Shown here in pieces: positions 1-6,079 of a stretch of DNA of 6,707 nt. The notes below the pieces were generated by a model. It was not told the DNA's origin. It ran no database searches and saw only the letters and a program-made list of their open reading frames with translations. The position numbers and the translations under genes are program-made. The DNA comes from an uncultured Clostridia bacterium (GTDB taxonomy: Bacteria > Bacillota_A > Clostridia > Christensenellales > UBA3700): NCBI GenBank assembly GCA_946545105.1, contig CAMNMY010000047.1, positions 1-6,707 of the forward strand, read 5' to 3'. Within the stretch, counting starts at the first letter, position 1, and each line of letters begins with the position of its first letter.

Positions 1-368
1 TTAACTTCTCATCAGATATGGCAAGTAAGATTTATGCAGCATCAGATATGTTCTTGATGCCATCTAAGTTTGAACCATGTGGTTTATCTCAAATGATAGC
101 TATGCGTTACGCATCAGTACCTATCGTAAGATTAACAGGTGGTTTGAAAGATACAGTTCAAGCATATGACCATGTTACAGGTGAAGGTGACGGTTTTACT
201 TTCCTAACTTACAACGCAAGTGATATGCTATATGCAATAGAAAGAGCAGTTGGACTTTATAGAGACTATAAAGATGATTGGAATAAAGTCGTTAAAAATG
301 GTATGAAAAAAGATTTCAGCTGGTCTACGATCGCTAATCAATACATTGATTTATACAAGAGTATTTAA
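1..368 (+). CDS. glgA: Glycogen synthase, C-terminal part (5' end outside window)
   Basis: This is the last 121 residues of a GT5 glycogen synthase, which transfers glucose from ADP-glucose to the non-reducing end of alpha-1,4-glucan in the cytoplasm. The reading frame is open from base 3 and ends at TAA 366-368. An ATG at 18 is internal, not a start, because the residues before it (NFSSD) continue the fold. The visible part is the second Rossmann domain of the GT-B fold. It carries the family signature SDMFLMPSKFEPCGLSQM, in which the Glu of FEPCGL belongs to the conserved nucleotide-sugar-binding motif, then AMRYASVPIVRLTGGLKDTV, and a C-terminal helix ending in WSTIANQYIDLYKSI. Full-length GlgA is usually about 480 residues, so roughly three quarters lies upstream. 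It is followed after 53 bp by glycogen phosphorylase, a standard glg-operon order. The family assignment is very secure; starch synthases of the same family are the only alternative. Confidence 0.95.
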   Translation, partial: NFSSDMASKIYAASDMFLMPSKFEPCGLSQMIAMRYASVPIVRLTGGLKDTVQAYDHVTGEGDGFTFLTYNASDMLYAIERAVGLYRDYKDDWNKVVKNGMKKDFSWSTIANQYIDLYKSI

Positions 369-400
369 TTACTTCGCGATATCGGGGAAACGAAATAATT
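367..400 (+). other. Imperfect hairpin between glgA and glgP
   Basis: The ten bases AATTACTTCG (367-376) pair with CGAAATAATT (391-400) with one C/A mismatch, around a 14-nt loop. The left arm starts inside the glgA stop codon, and the right arm ends just before the glgP ribosome-binding site. No T-run follows, so it is not a convincing intrinsic terminator. It could act as an RNA processing or stability element that separates glgA and glgP expression, but this is inference and the stem is A+T rich. Confidence 0.3.
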
Positions 401-403
401 AAA

Positions 404-410
404 AGGAAGG
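404..410 (+). promoter_or_regulatory. Ribosome-binding site of glgP
   Basis: AGGAAGG lies 11 nt before the ATG at 422 and 14 nt before a second in-frame ATG at 425. The spacing is already long for the first ATG, so 422 is preferred over 425. It is the only good Shine-Dalgarno site seen among the glg genes in the window; the next two genes lack one of their own. Confidence 0.6.
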
Positions 411-421
411 CATTTATTATT

Positions 422-2851
422 ATGATGGAAAAAATTACCGCAAAAGAGATCAAAGATCTTGTAGACGGAAAGTGCCAAAGATATTTTGGTAAAACAGCAA
501 AGGACGCTTCTGTTCATCAAATCTATAGAGCGATTTGTTATACAGTAAGAGACCTTTTAACAGAGCAAAGACTTGATTTTAAGAGAAAAAGAGTTGAACA
601 AGAAACAAAGCAAGTTTATTACATGTCAATGGAATTCCTACTAGGAAGATCATTGAAGAACCATTTATTCAATCTTGGATTGACAGATGTTTTTGAAAAA
701 GCTTGCAAAGAACTTGGTGTTACATTAGAAGAAATCGAAGATTTAGAACCAGATGCTGGTTTAGGAAATGGTGGTTTAGGAAGACTTGCCGCTGCTTATA
801 TGGAATCTTTGACAAATTTAAATTATGTAGCATCAGGATTCTCAATCAAATATGACTACGGCATATTTAAGCAAAAGATTAACGATGGTTGGCAATTAGA
901 ACTTGCTGACGATTGGCTACAAAATGGTGATGTTTGGTTAGCTCCACGTGAAGAAGATACATTTAGAATTAAATTCGGTGGAACAGTCAACCAAAGATGG
1001 GAAAATGGTAGATTATATATCGACCAAGTTAATTGCTATGAAGTAGACGCAGTTCCATATGATATGAACATCTCTGGATATAATGTTCCAGCAGTAAACA
1101 AGTTAAGATTATGGACAGCTAAAGCTCCAAACGATTTTGATATGCAATTATTCTCTCAAGGTGAATATGTAAAATCTCTTGAGCAAAAGGCACTTGCAGA
1201 ATCTATTTGTAAGGTTCTATACCCAGCAGATCACCATATTGAAGGTAAGATGTTAAGATTGAAGCAACAATACTTCTTTGTATCTGCTTCTATGCAATCT
1301 ATTTTCAAAAAGCACCTAAGAGATTATGGTACTTTGGATACATTACCAGAAAAGATTGCAGTTCATATTAACGATACTCATCCAACATTATGTATTCCAG
1401 AAATGATGAGATTGCTTTTGGATGAATATGGATATTCTTGGGATAAAGCATGGGATATCGTTACAAAGACAATTTCATATACTAACCATACAGTTATGGC
1501 AGAAGCTCTTGAGAAGTGGCCAGAAGATATCTTCAAGCAATTACTTCCAAGAATTTATCAAATCGTTGTTGAAATCAACCAAAGATTCTGTAACGATTTA
1601 TGGTCATTCTATCCAAATGATTGGAATAAGGTTGCATATAATGCAATTTTATCTCATAACCAAATCAAGATGGCTAATTTGTGTTTGGCTGCATCTCATA
1701 CAATCAATGGTGTATCAGCACTTCACTCACAAATTCTAAAGGATGACATCTTCCATGACTACTATGCTATGTATCCAATGAAGTTCACAAATGTAACAAA
1801 TGGTATTACATATAGAAGATGGTTATGTCAAGCTAACCCAGAACTTTCTGATTACATTAAGACATTAATCGGAGATGGCTTCTTAAGCGATGCAAACGAA
1901 TTAAAGAAATTAGAGCATTTCCAAGCTAACAAAGAAGTTCTAAAGAAGTTCATGGATATTAAGAAAAACAATAAAGCTAAGTTGGCTAAATACATCTTAG
2001 ATAACAATGGAATAGAGGTAAATCCTGATTCAATCTTTGACGTTCAAGTTAAGAGATTACACGAATACAAGAGACAACTTCTAAATGCATTACACATCTT
2101 AGATTTGTATTATCAATTAAAAGCTAACCCAGATTTGGATATCAATCCAAGAACATTTATCTTTGGTGCTAAGGCTGCTCCAAGCTACTATATGGCTAAA
2201 CAAATTATTAAGTTAATTTGTTGTTTAGGTGAGCAAATTAACAACGATCCAGACATTAAGGGTAAGATTAAAGTTGTATTCTTAGAGAACTATAGAGTTA
2301 CTCTAGCAGAACTTGTAATGCCAGCATCAGATGTTTCTGAGCAAATTTCTATTGCAGGTAAGGAAGCTTCTGGTACAGGTAACATGAAGTTTATGATTAA
2401 CGGCGCTGTAACAATGGGAACAATGGACGGTGCTAATATCGAGATTCACGAAAGAGTTGGCGATGAAAATATCATTATCTTTGGTATGAGAGCTAACGAA
2501 GTAGAAGAATTAAATAAGCGTGGATATGATCCAACTTACTTCTATAACACAAATCCAAGAATCAAAGCAGTTATCGATGGATTAAGATCTGGTATCGCTG
2601 GCGTTCAATTCAACGAAATCGCAGATAGCCTAGTAATGGGTTCAGATCACTATAAGGTACTTGCTGACTTTGCTTCTTACTGTGATGCACAAGATAAGTT
2701 AGATAAAGCATATTCAGACAAGATGCGTTGGGCAAGAATGTCATTAATGAACACAGCTAACGCAGGATTCTTCTCATCAGATAGAGCAGTTAAAGAATAC
2801 GTAGATAGAATTTGGCACCTAAAGCCAGTTAAATATCCTAAGAAGAAATAA
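422..2851 (+). CDS. glgP: Glycogen/starch/alpha-glucan phosphorylase (GT35)
   Basis: This 809-residue cytoplasmic enzyme performs phosphorolysis of alpha-1,4-glucan chains, releasing glucose-1-phosphate with pyridoxal phosphate (PLP) as cofactor. The length fits the family (about 750-850). Family landmarks run in order: YYMSMEFLLGRSL (66-78), DAGLGNGGLGRLAA (111-124), HINDTHPTL (315-323), NVTNGITYRRWL (457-468) and QVKRLHEYKRQLLN (542-555). The PLP site EASGTGNMKF (648-657) carries the Schiff-base lysine at K656, and MDGANIEI follows. All core motifs are intact, so it should be active. It begins 53 bp after glgA, and its stop codon shares one base with the next start (TAATG), which indicates translational coupling with the GH13 gene. 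Codon use is strongly biased (CCA for Pro, AGA for Arg), as in well-expressed genes; that is an impression, not a computed value. Whether it prefers glycogen or maltodextrin (GlgP or MalP role) cannot be read from the sequence; context favours glycogen. Confidence 0.97.
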   Translation: MMEKITAKEIKDLVDGKCQRYFGKTAKDASVHQIYRAICYTVRDLLTEQRLDFKRKRVEQETKQVYYMSMEFLLGRSLKNHLFNLGLTDVFEKACKELGVTLEEIEDLEPDAGLGNGGLGRLAAAYMESLTNLNYVASGFSIKYDYGIFKQKINDGWQLELADDWLQNGDVWLAPREEDTFRIKFGGTVNQRWENGRLYIDQVNCYEVDAVPYDMNISGYNVPAVNKLRLWTAKAPNDFDMQLFSQGEYVKSLEQKALAESICKVLYPADHHIEGKMLRLKQQYFFVSASMQSIFKKHLRDYGTLDTLPEKIAVHINDTHPTLCIPEMMRLLLDEYGYSWDKAWDIVTKTISYTNHTVMAEALEKWPEDIFKQLLPRIYQIVVEINQRFCNDLWSFYPNDWNKVAYNAILSHNQIKMANLCLAASHTINGVSALHSQILKDDIFHDYYAMYPMKFTNVTNGITYRRWLCQANPELSDYIKTLIGDGFLSDANELKKLEHFQANKEVLKKFMDIKKNNKAKLAKYILDNNGIEVNPDSIFDVQVKRLHEYKRQLLNALHILDLYYQLKANPDLDINPRTFIFGAKAAPSYYMAKQIIKLICCLGEQINNDPDIKGKIKVVFLENYRVTLAELVMPASDVSEQISIAGKEASGTGNMKFMINGAVTMGTMDGANIEIHERVGDENIIIFGMRANEVEELNKRGYDPTYFYNTNPRIKAVIDGLRSGIAGVQFNEIADSLVMGSDHYKVLADFASYCDAQDKLDKAYSDKMRWARMSLMNTANAGFFSSDRAVKEYVDRIWHLKPVKYPKKK

Positions 2852-4656
2852 TGGAAATTTATTTCGACTCAAAAGACTTAAAGTGTAAAACACCTTTTGG
2901 CGCAGTAGACACGGGAACACCAATAAAGTTTAGTGTCTATTGCAAGGATGGTGTATTCATAAAGAAGGCATATCTAGTTGTCTATTTAGACGGAGTGGAT
3001 ACTCCAAATGAGTATCCATTGTCGTTTGAATCTAAAGACGAGGATGTGTCTTGTTTTTCTGTCGAAGTAGATAATTTAGAAGTAGGCCTATATTGGTATC
3101 ATTTTGAATTCGATACAGAAGAAGGCTTAATTAGAAAAGATAAAGATGGTTATGGATTCCAACTAACAATATACGATGAAGATTACGAAACTCCAGATTC
3201 AGTTAAAGGTGGGGTTATTTATCATGCATTTGTAGATAGATTTGCAAAAGGTAATGATAAAGACGCAGTTTTTAAAAAGAAAGGCGTATTAAAGAATTGG
3301 AATGATCCATTAACTCTACGCGACCCAGATGGCGTATATAGAGCAAATGATTTTTATGGTGGGAATTTCCAAGGAATTATAGATAAATTGCCTTATTTGC
3401 AAGATTTGGGCGTTACAATGCTATATCTATCTCCAATTTTCAAATCTTCATCTAATCATAGATATGATACTGGTGATTATTTACAAGTTGATGAGTTATT
3501 AGGTACAGAAAAGAAATTTAAAGAATTAATAGATAAAGCTAAAACATTTGGAATAGATATAATGCTTGATGGCGTATTTAACCATACAGGTGCAGATAGT
3601 ATTTATTTCAATAAGTTTGGCAATTATGATTCATTGGGTGCATACCAATCTATGCAAAGTCCATATTTTAATTGGTATACATTCTATGATTTCCCAGATT
3701 CTTATCATTGTTGGTGGGGAGTAACAGTTTGCCCAACAATAAAACCAACGCCAAATGGCTTTAGAGATTTAATCACAAATCCAATTAATGGTGTAATTAG
3801 AAAATGGACATCAATGGGCGTTAAGGCTTGGAGATTGGATGTTGTTGATGAACTTGCAGAAGATTTCGTAAGAAATATTAGAAAAGCAGTAAAGCATAGT
3901 GGAAAGGACAAGTTGCTAATTGGCGAAGTTTGGGAAGATGCATCTAATAAGATAGCATATGATACAAGAAGACATTATTTCCAAGGTGAAGAATTAGATG
4001 GCGTTATGAACTATGTATATAAGAACGCTATTTTAGGATACACTATGGGAGGCGAAGTTGCTTCATTTAAGAGAGCAGTATATGAACTTGTAGAGAATTA
4101 TCCAAAACAATCGTTAGATTGTTCTATGAACCTAATAGGCACCCATGATACTATTCGTGCATTGACAGTACTAGGTGGGGTTGGTAGTGAAAACTATTCA
4201 AAAGAAGATAAATTGCATTATAGACTTACAGATGAAAGCTATAATCTTGCCGTAAAGAGATTAAGAATTGCATCTGCAGTTGAATTCTTGTTGCCAGGTA
4301 TTCCATCAATCTATTATGGCGATGAAATTGGTATGCAAGGATTTGAAGATCCTATGAATAGAGTTCCTATGACATGGGACAATATTAATGAAGAAGTACA
4401 TTCTCATTATGTTGCACTTGGTAAGATAAGAAGAGATTATAAGGCTGAAATGTGTGGATCAATCGAAATTGAAGATGATGACATTTTGGTTTTAAGAAGA
4501 AAAGGTAAAAAGACAATAACACTGGTTGCTAATACAAGCGGTGAGAGACGTACATATAAATTAAAGAAGAGCACTGTTGATTTGCTAACAGCAAAACCTT
4601 TAAAAGAAGGTCGTTTGATTTTAGACAACAACGCGGTATATATTTTTGAAGAATGA
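2851..4656 (+). CDS. GH13 family alpha-amylase / maltodextrinase-type glycoside hydrolase
   Basis: This 601-residue GH13 enzyme hydrolyses alpha-glucosidic bonds in glycogen or maltodextrin. Residues 1-110 form a beta-rich N-terminal domain without a signal peptide, so it is predicted cytoplasmic. The TIM barrel starts at GGVIYHAFVDRFAKG (120-134). All four classic regions are present: DGVFNH (240-245); GVKAWRLD (323-330) with nucleophile D330; IGEVW (357-361) with acid/base E359; and LIGTHD (428-433) with transition-state stabiliser D433. The substrate-site YDT (205-207) is also present. A small C-terminal beta domain follows from about 525. The N-domain plus YHCWWG (285-290) resembles the neopullulanase/cyclomaltodextrinase-like subfamilies of Firmicutes, but the usual MPKLN-type fifth region reads CPTIK (294-298), so specificity is uncertain. 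Its ATG shares a base with the glgP stop and has only a weak AAGAAG upstream, suggesting coupled translation. A role in debranching or trimming glycogen beside GlgP is inferred. Confidence 0.9.
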   Translation: MEIYFDSKDLKCKTPFGAVDTGTPIKFSVYCKDGVFIKKAYLVVYLDGVDTPNEYPLSFESKDEDVSCFSVEVDNLEVGLYWYHFEFDTEEGLIRKDKDGYGFQLTIYDEDYETPDSVKGGVIYHAFVDRFAKGNDKDAVFKKKGVLKNWNDPLTLRDPDGVYRANDFYGGNFQGIIDKLPYLQDLGVTMLYLSPIFKSSSNHRYDTGDYLQVDELLGTEKKFKELIDKAKTFGIDIMLDGVFNHTGADSIYFNKFGNYDSLGAYQSMQSPYFNWYTFYDFPDSYHCWWGVTVCPTIKPTPNGFRDLITNPINGVIRKWTSMGVKAWRLDVVDELAEDFVRNIRKAVKHSGKDKLLIGEVWEDASNKIAYDTRRHYFQGEELDGVMNYVYKNAILGYTMGGEVASFKRAVYELVENYPKQSLDCSMNLIGTHDTIRALTVLGGVGSENYSKEDKLHYRLTDESYNLAVKRLRIASAVEFLLPGIPSIYYGDEIGMQGFEDPMNRVPMTWDNINEEVHSHYVALGKIRRDYKAEMCGSIEIEDDDILVLRRKGKKTITLVANTSGERRTYKLKKSTVDLLTAKPLKEGRLILDNNAVYIFEE

Positions 4657-5051
4657 TTGAATATAAAGAAACTAAACTAGTAACAAAGGAAGCGCTTGTA
4701 GAACTATTTGAATCTGTAAATTGGCCAGAAGCTAAATATCCAGACAAATTGTTTGCCGCAATTCAAAATTCACAAACTATTATTTGCGCATTTGATGGAG
4801 ATAAATTAGTGGGTCTAATTAGGGCGCTTGATGATTCTTCAATATTTGCAATTATTCATTTTCTTTTAGTTAATCCTAAATATCAAGGATTACATATTGC
4901 CTCAACTTTAGTTAATAAATTAAAAGAAAAATATAAAGATATTATGTATTTAAAAGTAGTTCCAATTGATGAGAACGCTAAGAGATTTTACGAGAAGTTA
5001 GGATTCGAAGATAGTAAGAATGCTAACTGCCTAATTATTAAAAATTTATAA
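4653..5051 (+). CDS. GNAT-family N-acetyltransferase
   Basis: This 132-residue protein has the GNAT fold, which transfers acetyl from acetyl-CoA to an amine. The order is a helical N-terminus (11-38), beta strands TIICAFDGDKLVGLIRAL (42-59), and strand/loop HFLLVNPKYQGLHIASTLV (69-87), which is the acetyl-CoA-binding motif A. The motif-B segment ENAKRFYEKLGF (107-118) follows, typical of this family. In the pyrophosphate loop (Q/R-x-x-G-x-G/A) the sequence is Q78-G-L-H81-I-A83, so His replaces the central Gly; cofactor binding is probably kept but should not be assumed. The start ATG overlaps the GH13 stop by four bases (ATGA) and has no strong ribosome-binding site of its own, so it is probably translationally coupled to GH13. 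The substrate cannot be read from sequence. Linkage to glycogen genes hints at a metabolic or protein-acetylation role, but small GNATs often ride in unrelated operons. Confidence 0.9.
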   Translation: MIEYKETKLVTKEALVELFESVNWPEAKYPDKLFAAIQNSQTIICAFDGDKLVGLIRALDDSSIFAIIHFLLVNPKYQGLHIASTLVNKLKEKYKDIMYLKVVPIDENAKRFYEKLGFEDSKNANCLIIKNL

Positions 5052-5072
5052 TTTTATGCCAATAATAGCATA

Positions 5073-5101
5073 TTGAGATTCATATTTCCTTTTGATATTA
5101 T
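5073..5101 (+). promoter_or_regulatory. Predicted sigma-A-type promoter for the lipoprotein-peptidase unit
   Basis: TTGAGA (5073-5078, 5/6 match to TTGACA) and TATTAT (5096-5101, 5/6 match to TATAAT) are separated by exactly 17 bp. A TG one base before the -10 box (5093-5094) makes it an extended -10. Transcription would start near 5107-5109, about 60 nt before the lipoprotein ATG. This marks a transcription unit independent of the glycogen genes. A+T-rich DNA produces chance -10 boxes, but agreement of both boxes, the spacer and the TG is good. Confidence 0.6.
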
Positions 5102-5121
5102 AAAAATAGTAGGACGCTGGC

Positions 5122-5139
5122 ATATCTTTTTGTAGATAT
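5122..5139 (+). other. Short hairpin in the lipoprotein mRNA leader
   Basis: ATATCT (5122-5127) is an exact inverted repeat of AGATAT (5134-5139) around a 6-nt loop. It lies about 14 nt after the predicted transcription start and 20 nt before the ribosome-binding site. The stem is short and A+T rich, so it may be chance. It could protect the 5' end of the mRNA. No riboswitch class is recognised here. Confidence 0.2.
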
Positions 5140-5158
5140 CAGAATTATTCTTTTATTT

Positions 5159-5165
5159 GGAGGGG
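5159..5165 (+). promoter_or_regulatory. Strong ribosome-binding site of the lipoprotein gene
   Basis: GGAGGGG sits 4 nt before the ATG at 5170; counted from its GGAGG core the gap is 6 nt. It fixes 5170 as the start and is a much stronger site than anything before the GH13 or GNAT genes. Confidence 0.7.
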
Positions 5166-5169
5166 TAGA

Positions 5170-5724
5170 ATGTTAAAAAAAGCATTGGTTTTGTTATTTA
5201 TCATTGCTATAGCATTTGTTATGCTTTTTGGGTGTCAAAATGACGCGAAAAAAAAGAAGCAACAGGATGTAAACGATGGGAAGCAAAGCATCGAATATAA
5301 ATGGGAAGCTACGCTTAATGGATATAGAAATATAGAGACCAATTCGCCGCCAATCGAAATTATTAATAATAAGAAAGGGATTGTTGACTATTGCAAAAAG
5401 AATAATATGCTGTTAGCAGTTGATTCTGAAGGGAATTATAAGAATACTGAGATTGGGCAAATGCTGAAAAAATACGATGACACTTTTTTTGCAGATAATA
5501 TATTAATCATTTTGCCACAAGAAACGTCTCCATCAAATTATCTATATAAGATAGAAAATGTGTATATAAAAGAAAACAAAGTATTTATTGAAAGAGAACC
5601 CTTTTTAAAATCAATTCATAATGATGACGTTGCAAATACAATATATTTAATAACCATTTCCTATAATCAGTTAATCGATCTAGATGTTGAAAAACTGAGT
5701 ATTGGTGAAATTAGCAATAAATAG
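5170..5724 (+). CDS. Predicted lipoprotein of unknown function
   Basis: This 184-residue protein begins with a lipoprotein signal peptide: a basic MLKK, a hydrophobic core (5-20), then the lipobox LFGC with lipidated C22. Phe at -2 is slightly off consensus. After cleavage, a Lys/Gln/Asp-rich linker (24-40) would tether a soluble domain to the outer face of the membrane. That domain (about 41-180) includes the segment KKYDDTFFADNILIILPQE (100-118) and a beta-strand pair KIENVYIKENKVFIERE (127-143). I recall the pattern YD-x-x-FF-x-x-N-x-L followed by paired strands from other clostridial lipoproteins of unknown function; I cannot name a family with confidence. Its stop codon TAG runs directly into the ribosome-binding region of the S8 peptidase gene, so the two are probably co-transcribed. 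A partner, folding or inhibitory role towards the peptidase is conceivable, but nothing in the sequence proves it. Confidence 0.8.
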   Translation: MLKKALVLLFIIAIAFVMLFGCQNDAKKKKQQDVNDGKQSIEYKWEATLNGYRNIETNSPPIEIINNKKGIVDYCKKNNMLLAVDSEGNYKNTEIGQMLKKYDDTFFADNILIILPQETSPSNYLYKIENVYIKENKVFIEREPFLKSIHNDDVANTIYLITISYNQLIDLDVEKLSIGEISNK

Positions 5725-5740
5725 GGGGGGGAGAAAAACG
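5724..5740 (+). promoter_or_regulatory. G8 tract and ribosome-binding region of the S8 peptidase gene
   Basis: Eight consecutive G residues (5724-5731) begin with the last base of the lipoprotein TAG stop and continue as GAGAAAAACG to the ATG at 5741. The G-rich segment would serve as the Shine-Dalgarno site with 7-9 nt spacing. This supports 5741 as the start rather than the upstream in-frame ATG at 5702, which lies inside the lipoprotein gene with no ribosome-binding site and would bury the signal peptide. A G8 run stands out in this A+T-rich window and is prone to length change. Confidence 0.6.
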
Positions 5741-6079
5741 ATGCGAGTAAATAAATTTAATGGCGTGCTATGTATATATTTGATAATTCTACTTATGGTG
5801 ACTATTATAGGAGTTTCGCTTGTTTTAAACAACAGTACATATGCAGAAACAACAATGAGTGAAGAAAAGGTTAGCGATACAAATTATTTGGGTGAATATT
5901 CTATTAATGAAGTATATGTTGTTATAGATAAATACCATAGTGAGCCAAATAAAAAATATGAAAAAGAGATGTTTTATTATTCAGATAATATTGAATATAT
6001 TATTGATTTAACATTTAAAAAAGATTTGCAACATTTTTGGATAAAAAAGTTGAAGTGTTTAGACAAATATTATATATAA
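5741..6079 (+). CDS. Signal peptide and N-terminal propeptide of a subtilisin-like (S8) peptidase, ending at a frameshift stop
   Basis: In its own frame this encodes 112 residues and stops at TAA 6077-6079. Residues 1-7 are polar/basic, 8-30 form a hydrophobic core, and a Sec signal-peptidase site STYA|ET (after A35) is plausible, so the product is exported. The mature start, YLGEYSINEVYVVIDKYHSE, resembles the first strand of a peptidase S8 propeptide. From about residue 103 onward the family-like sequence continues in the -1 frame (KKVEVFRQILYIKL and so on), whereas the residues in this frame (LKCLDKYYI) look like a short out-of-frame tail. I therefore read this as the 5' part of the same gene as the downstream catalytic domain, not as an independent small protein. 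It follows the lipoprotein gene by 16 bp. Either the gene is broken, or the base count in a homopolymer is wrong, or the ribosome shifts frame. Confidence 0.7.
   Translation: MRVNKFNGVLCIYLIILLMVTIIGVSLVLNNSTYAETTMSEEKVSDTNYLGEYSINEVYVVIDKYHSEPNKKYEKEMFYYSDNIEYIIDLTFKKDLQHFWIKKLKCLDKYYI
6043..6049 (+). other. A_AAA_AAG slippery heptamer at the S8 frame junction
   Basis: The bases AAAAAAG are read in the upstream frame as ATA AAA AAG TTG, which is exactly the X_XXY_YYZ phase needed for a -1 shift and the same heptamer used in E. coli dnaX. Slipping back one base gives AAA AAA GTT GAA GTG and joins the propeptide to the catalytic frame as WIKKVEVFRQ. One extra A in the run would yield the identical protein. 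I see no strong stem-loop 5-9 nt downstream and no clear internal Shine-Dalgarno upstream, so programmed use is not established. Confidence 0.4.

Noticed and set aside
1422..1739. 105-codon + strand open frame inside glgP
   Set aside because: It is fully contained in glgP, whose frame carries all the family motifs; the alternative product has no recognisable features.
3705..4747. Minus-strand open frames at 3705-3911, 4437-4631 and 4529-4747
   Set aside because: They lie opposite well-supported GH13 and GNAT genes, show no recognisable motif or ribosome-binding site, and look like antisense shadows of conserved coding sequence.
5055..5124. 7-bp inverted repeat TATGCCA (5055-5061) / TGGCATA (5118-5124)
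   Set aside because: The arms are short and 56 nt apart, and a match of this length is easily expected by chance in a region this size; it also spans the predicted promoter rather than forming a terminator.
5052..5169. Intrinsic terminator after the GNAT gene
   Set aside because: I found no G+C-containing stem followed by a T-run; read-through from the glycogen operon into the lipoprotein gene remains possible.
5702..5740. Upstream ATG at 5702 as start of the S8 peptidase gene
   Set aside because: It would add 13 residues ahead of the signal peptide, overlaps the lipoprotein gene and has no Shine-Dalgarno site; ATG 5741 follows a purine-rich site.
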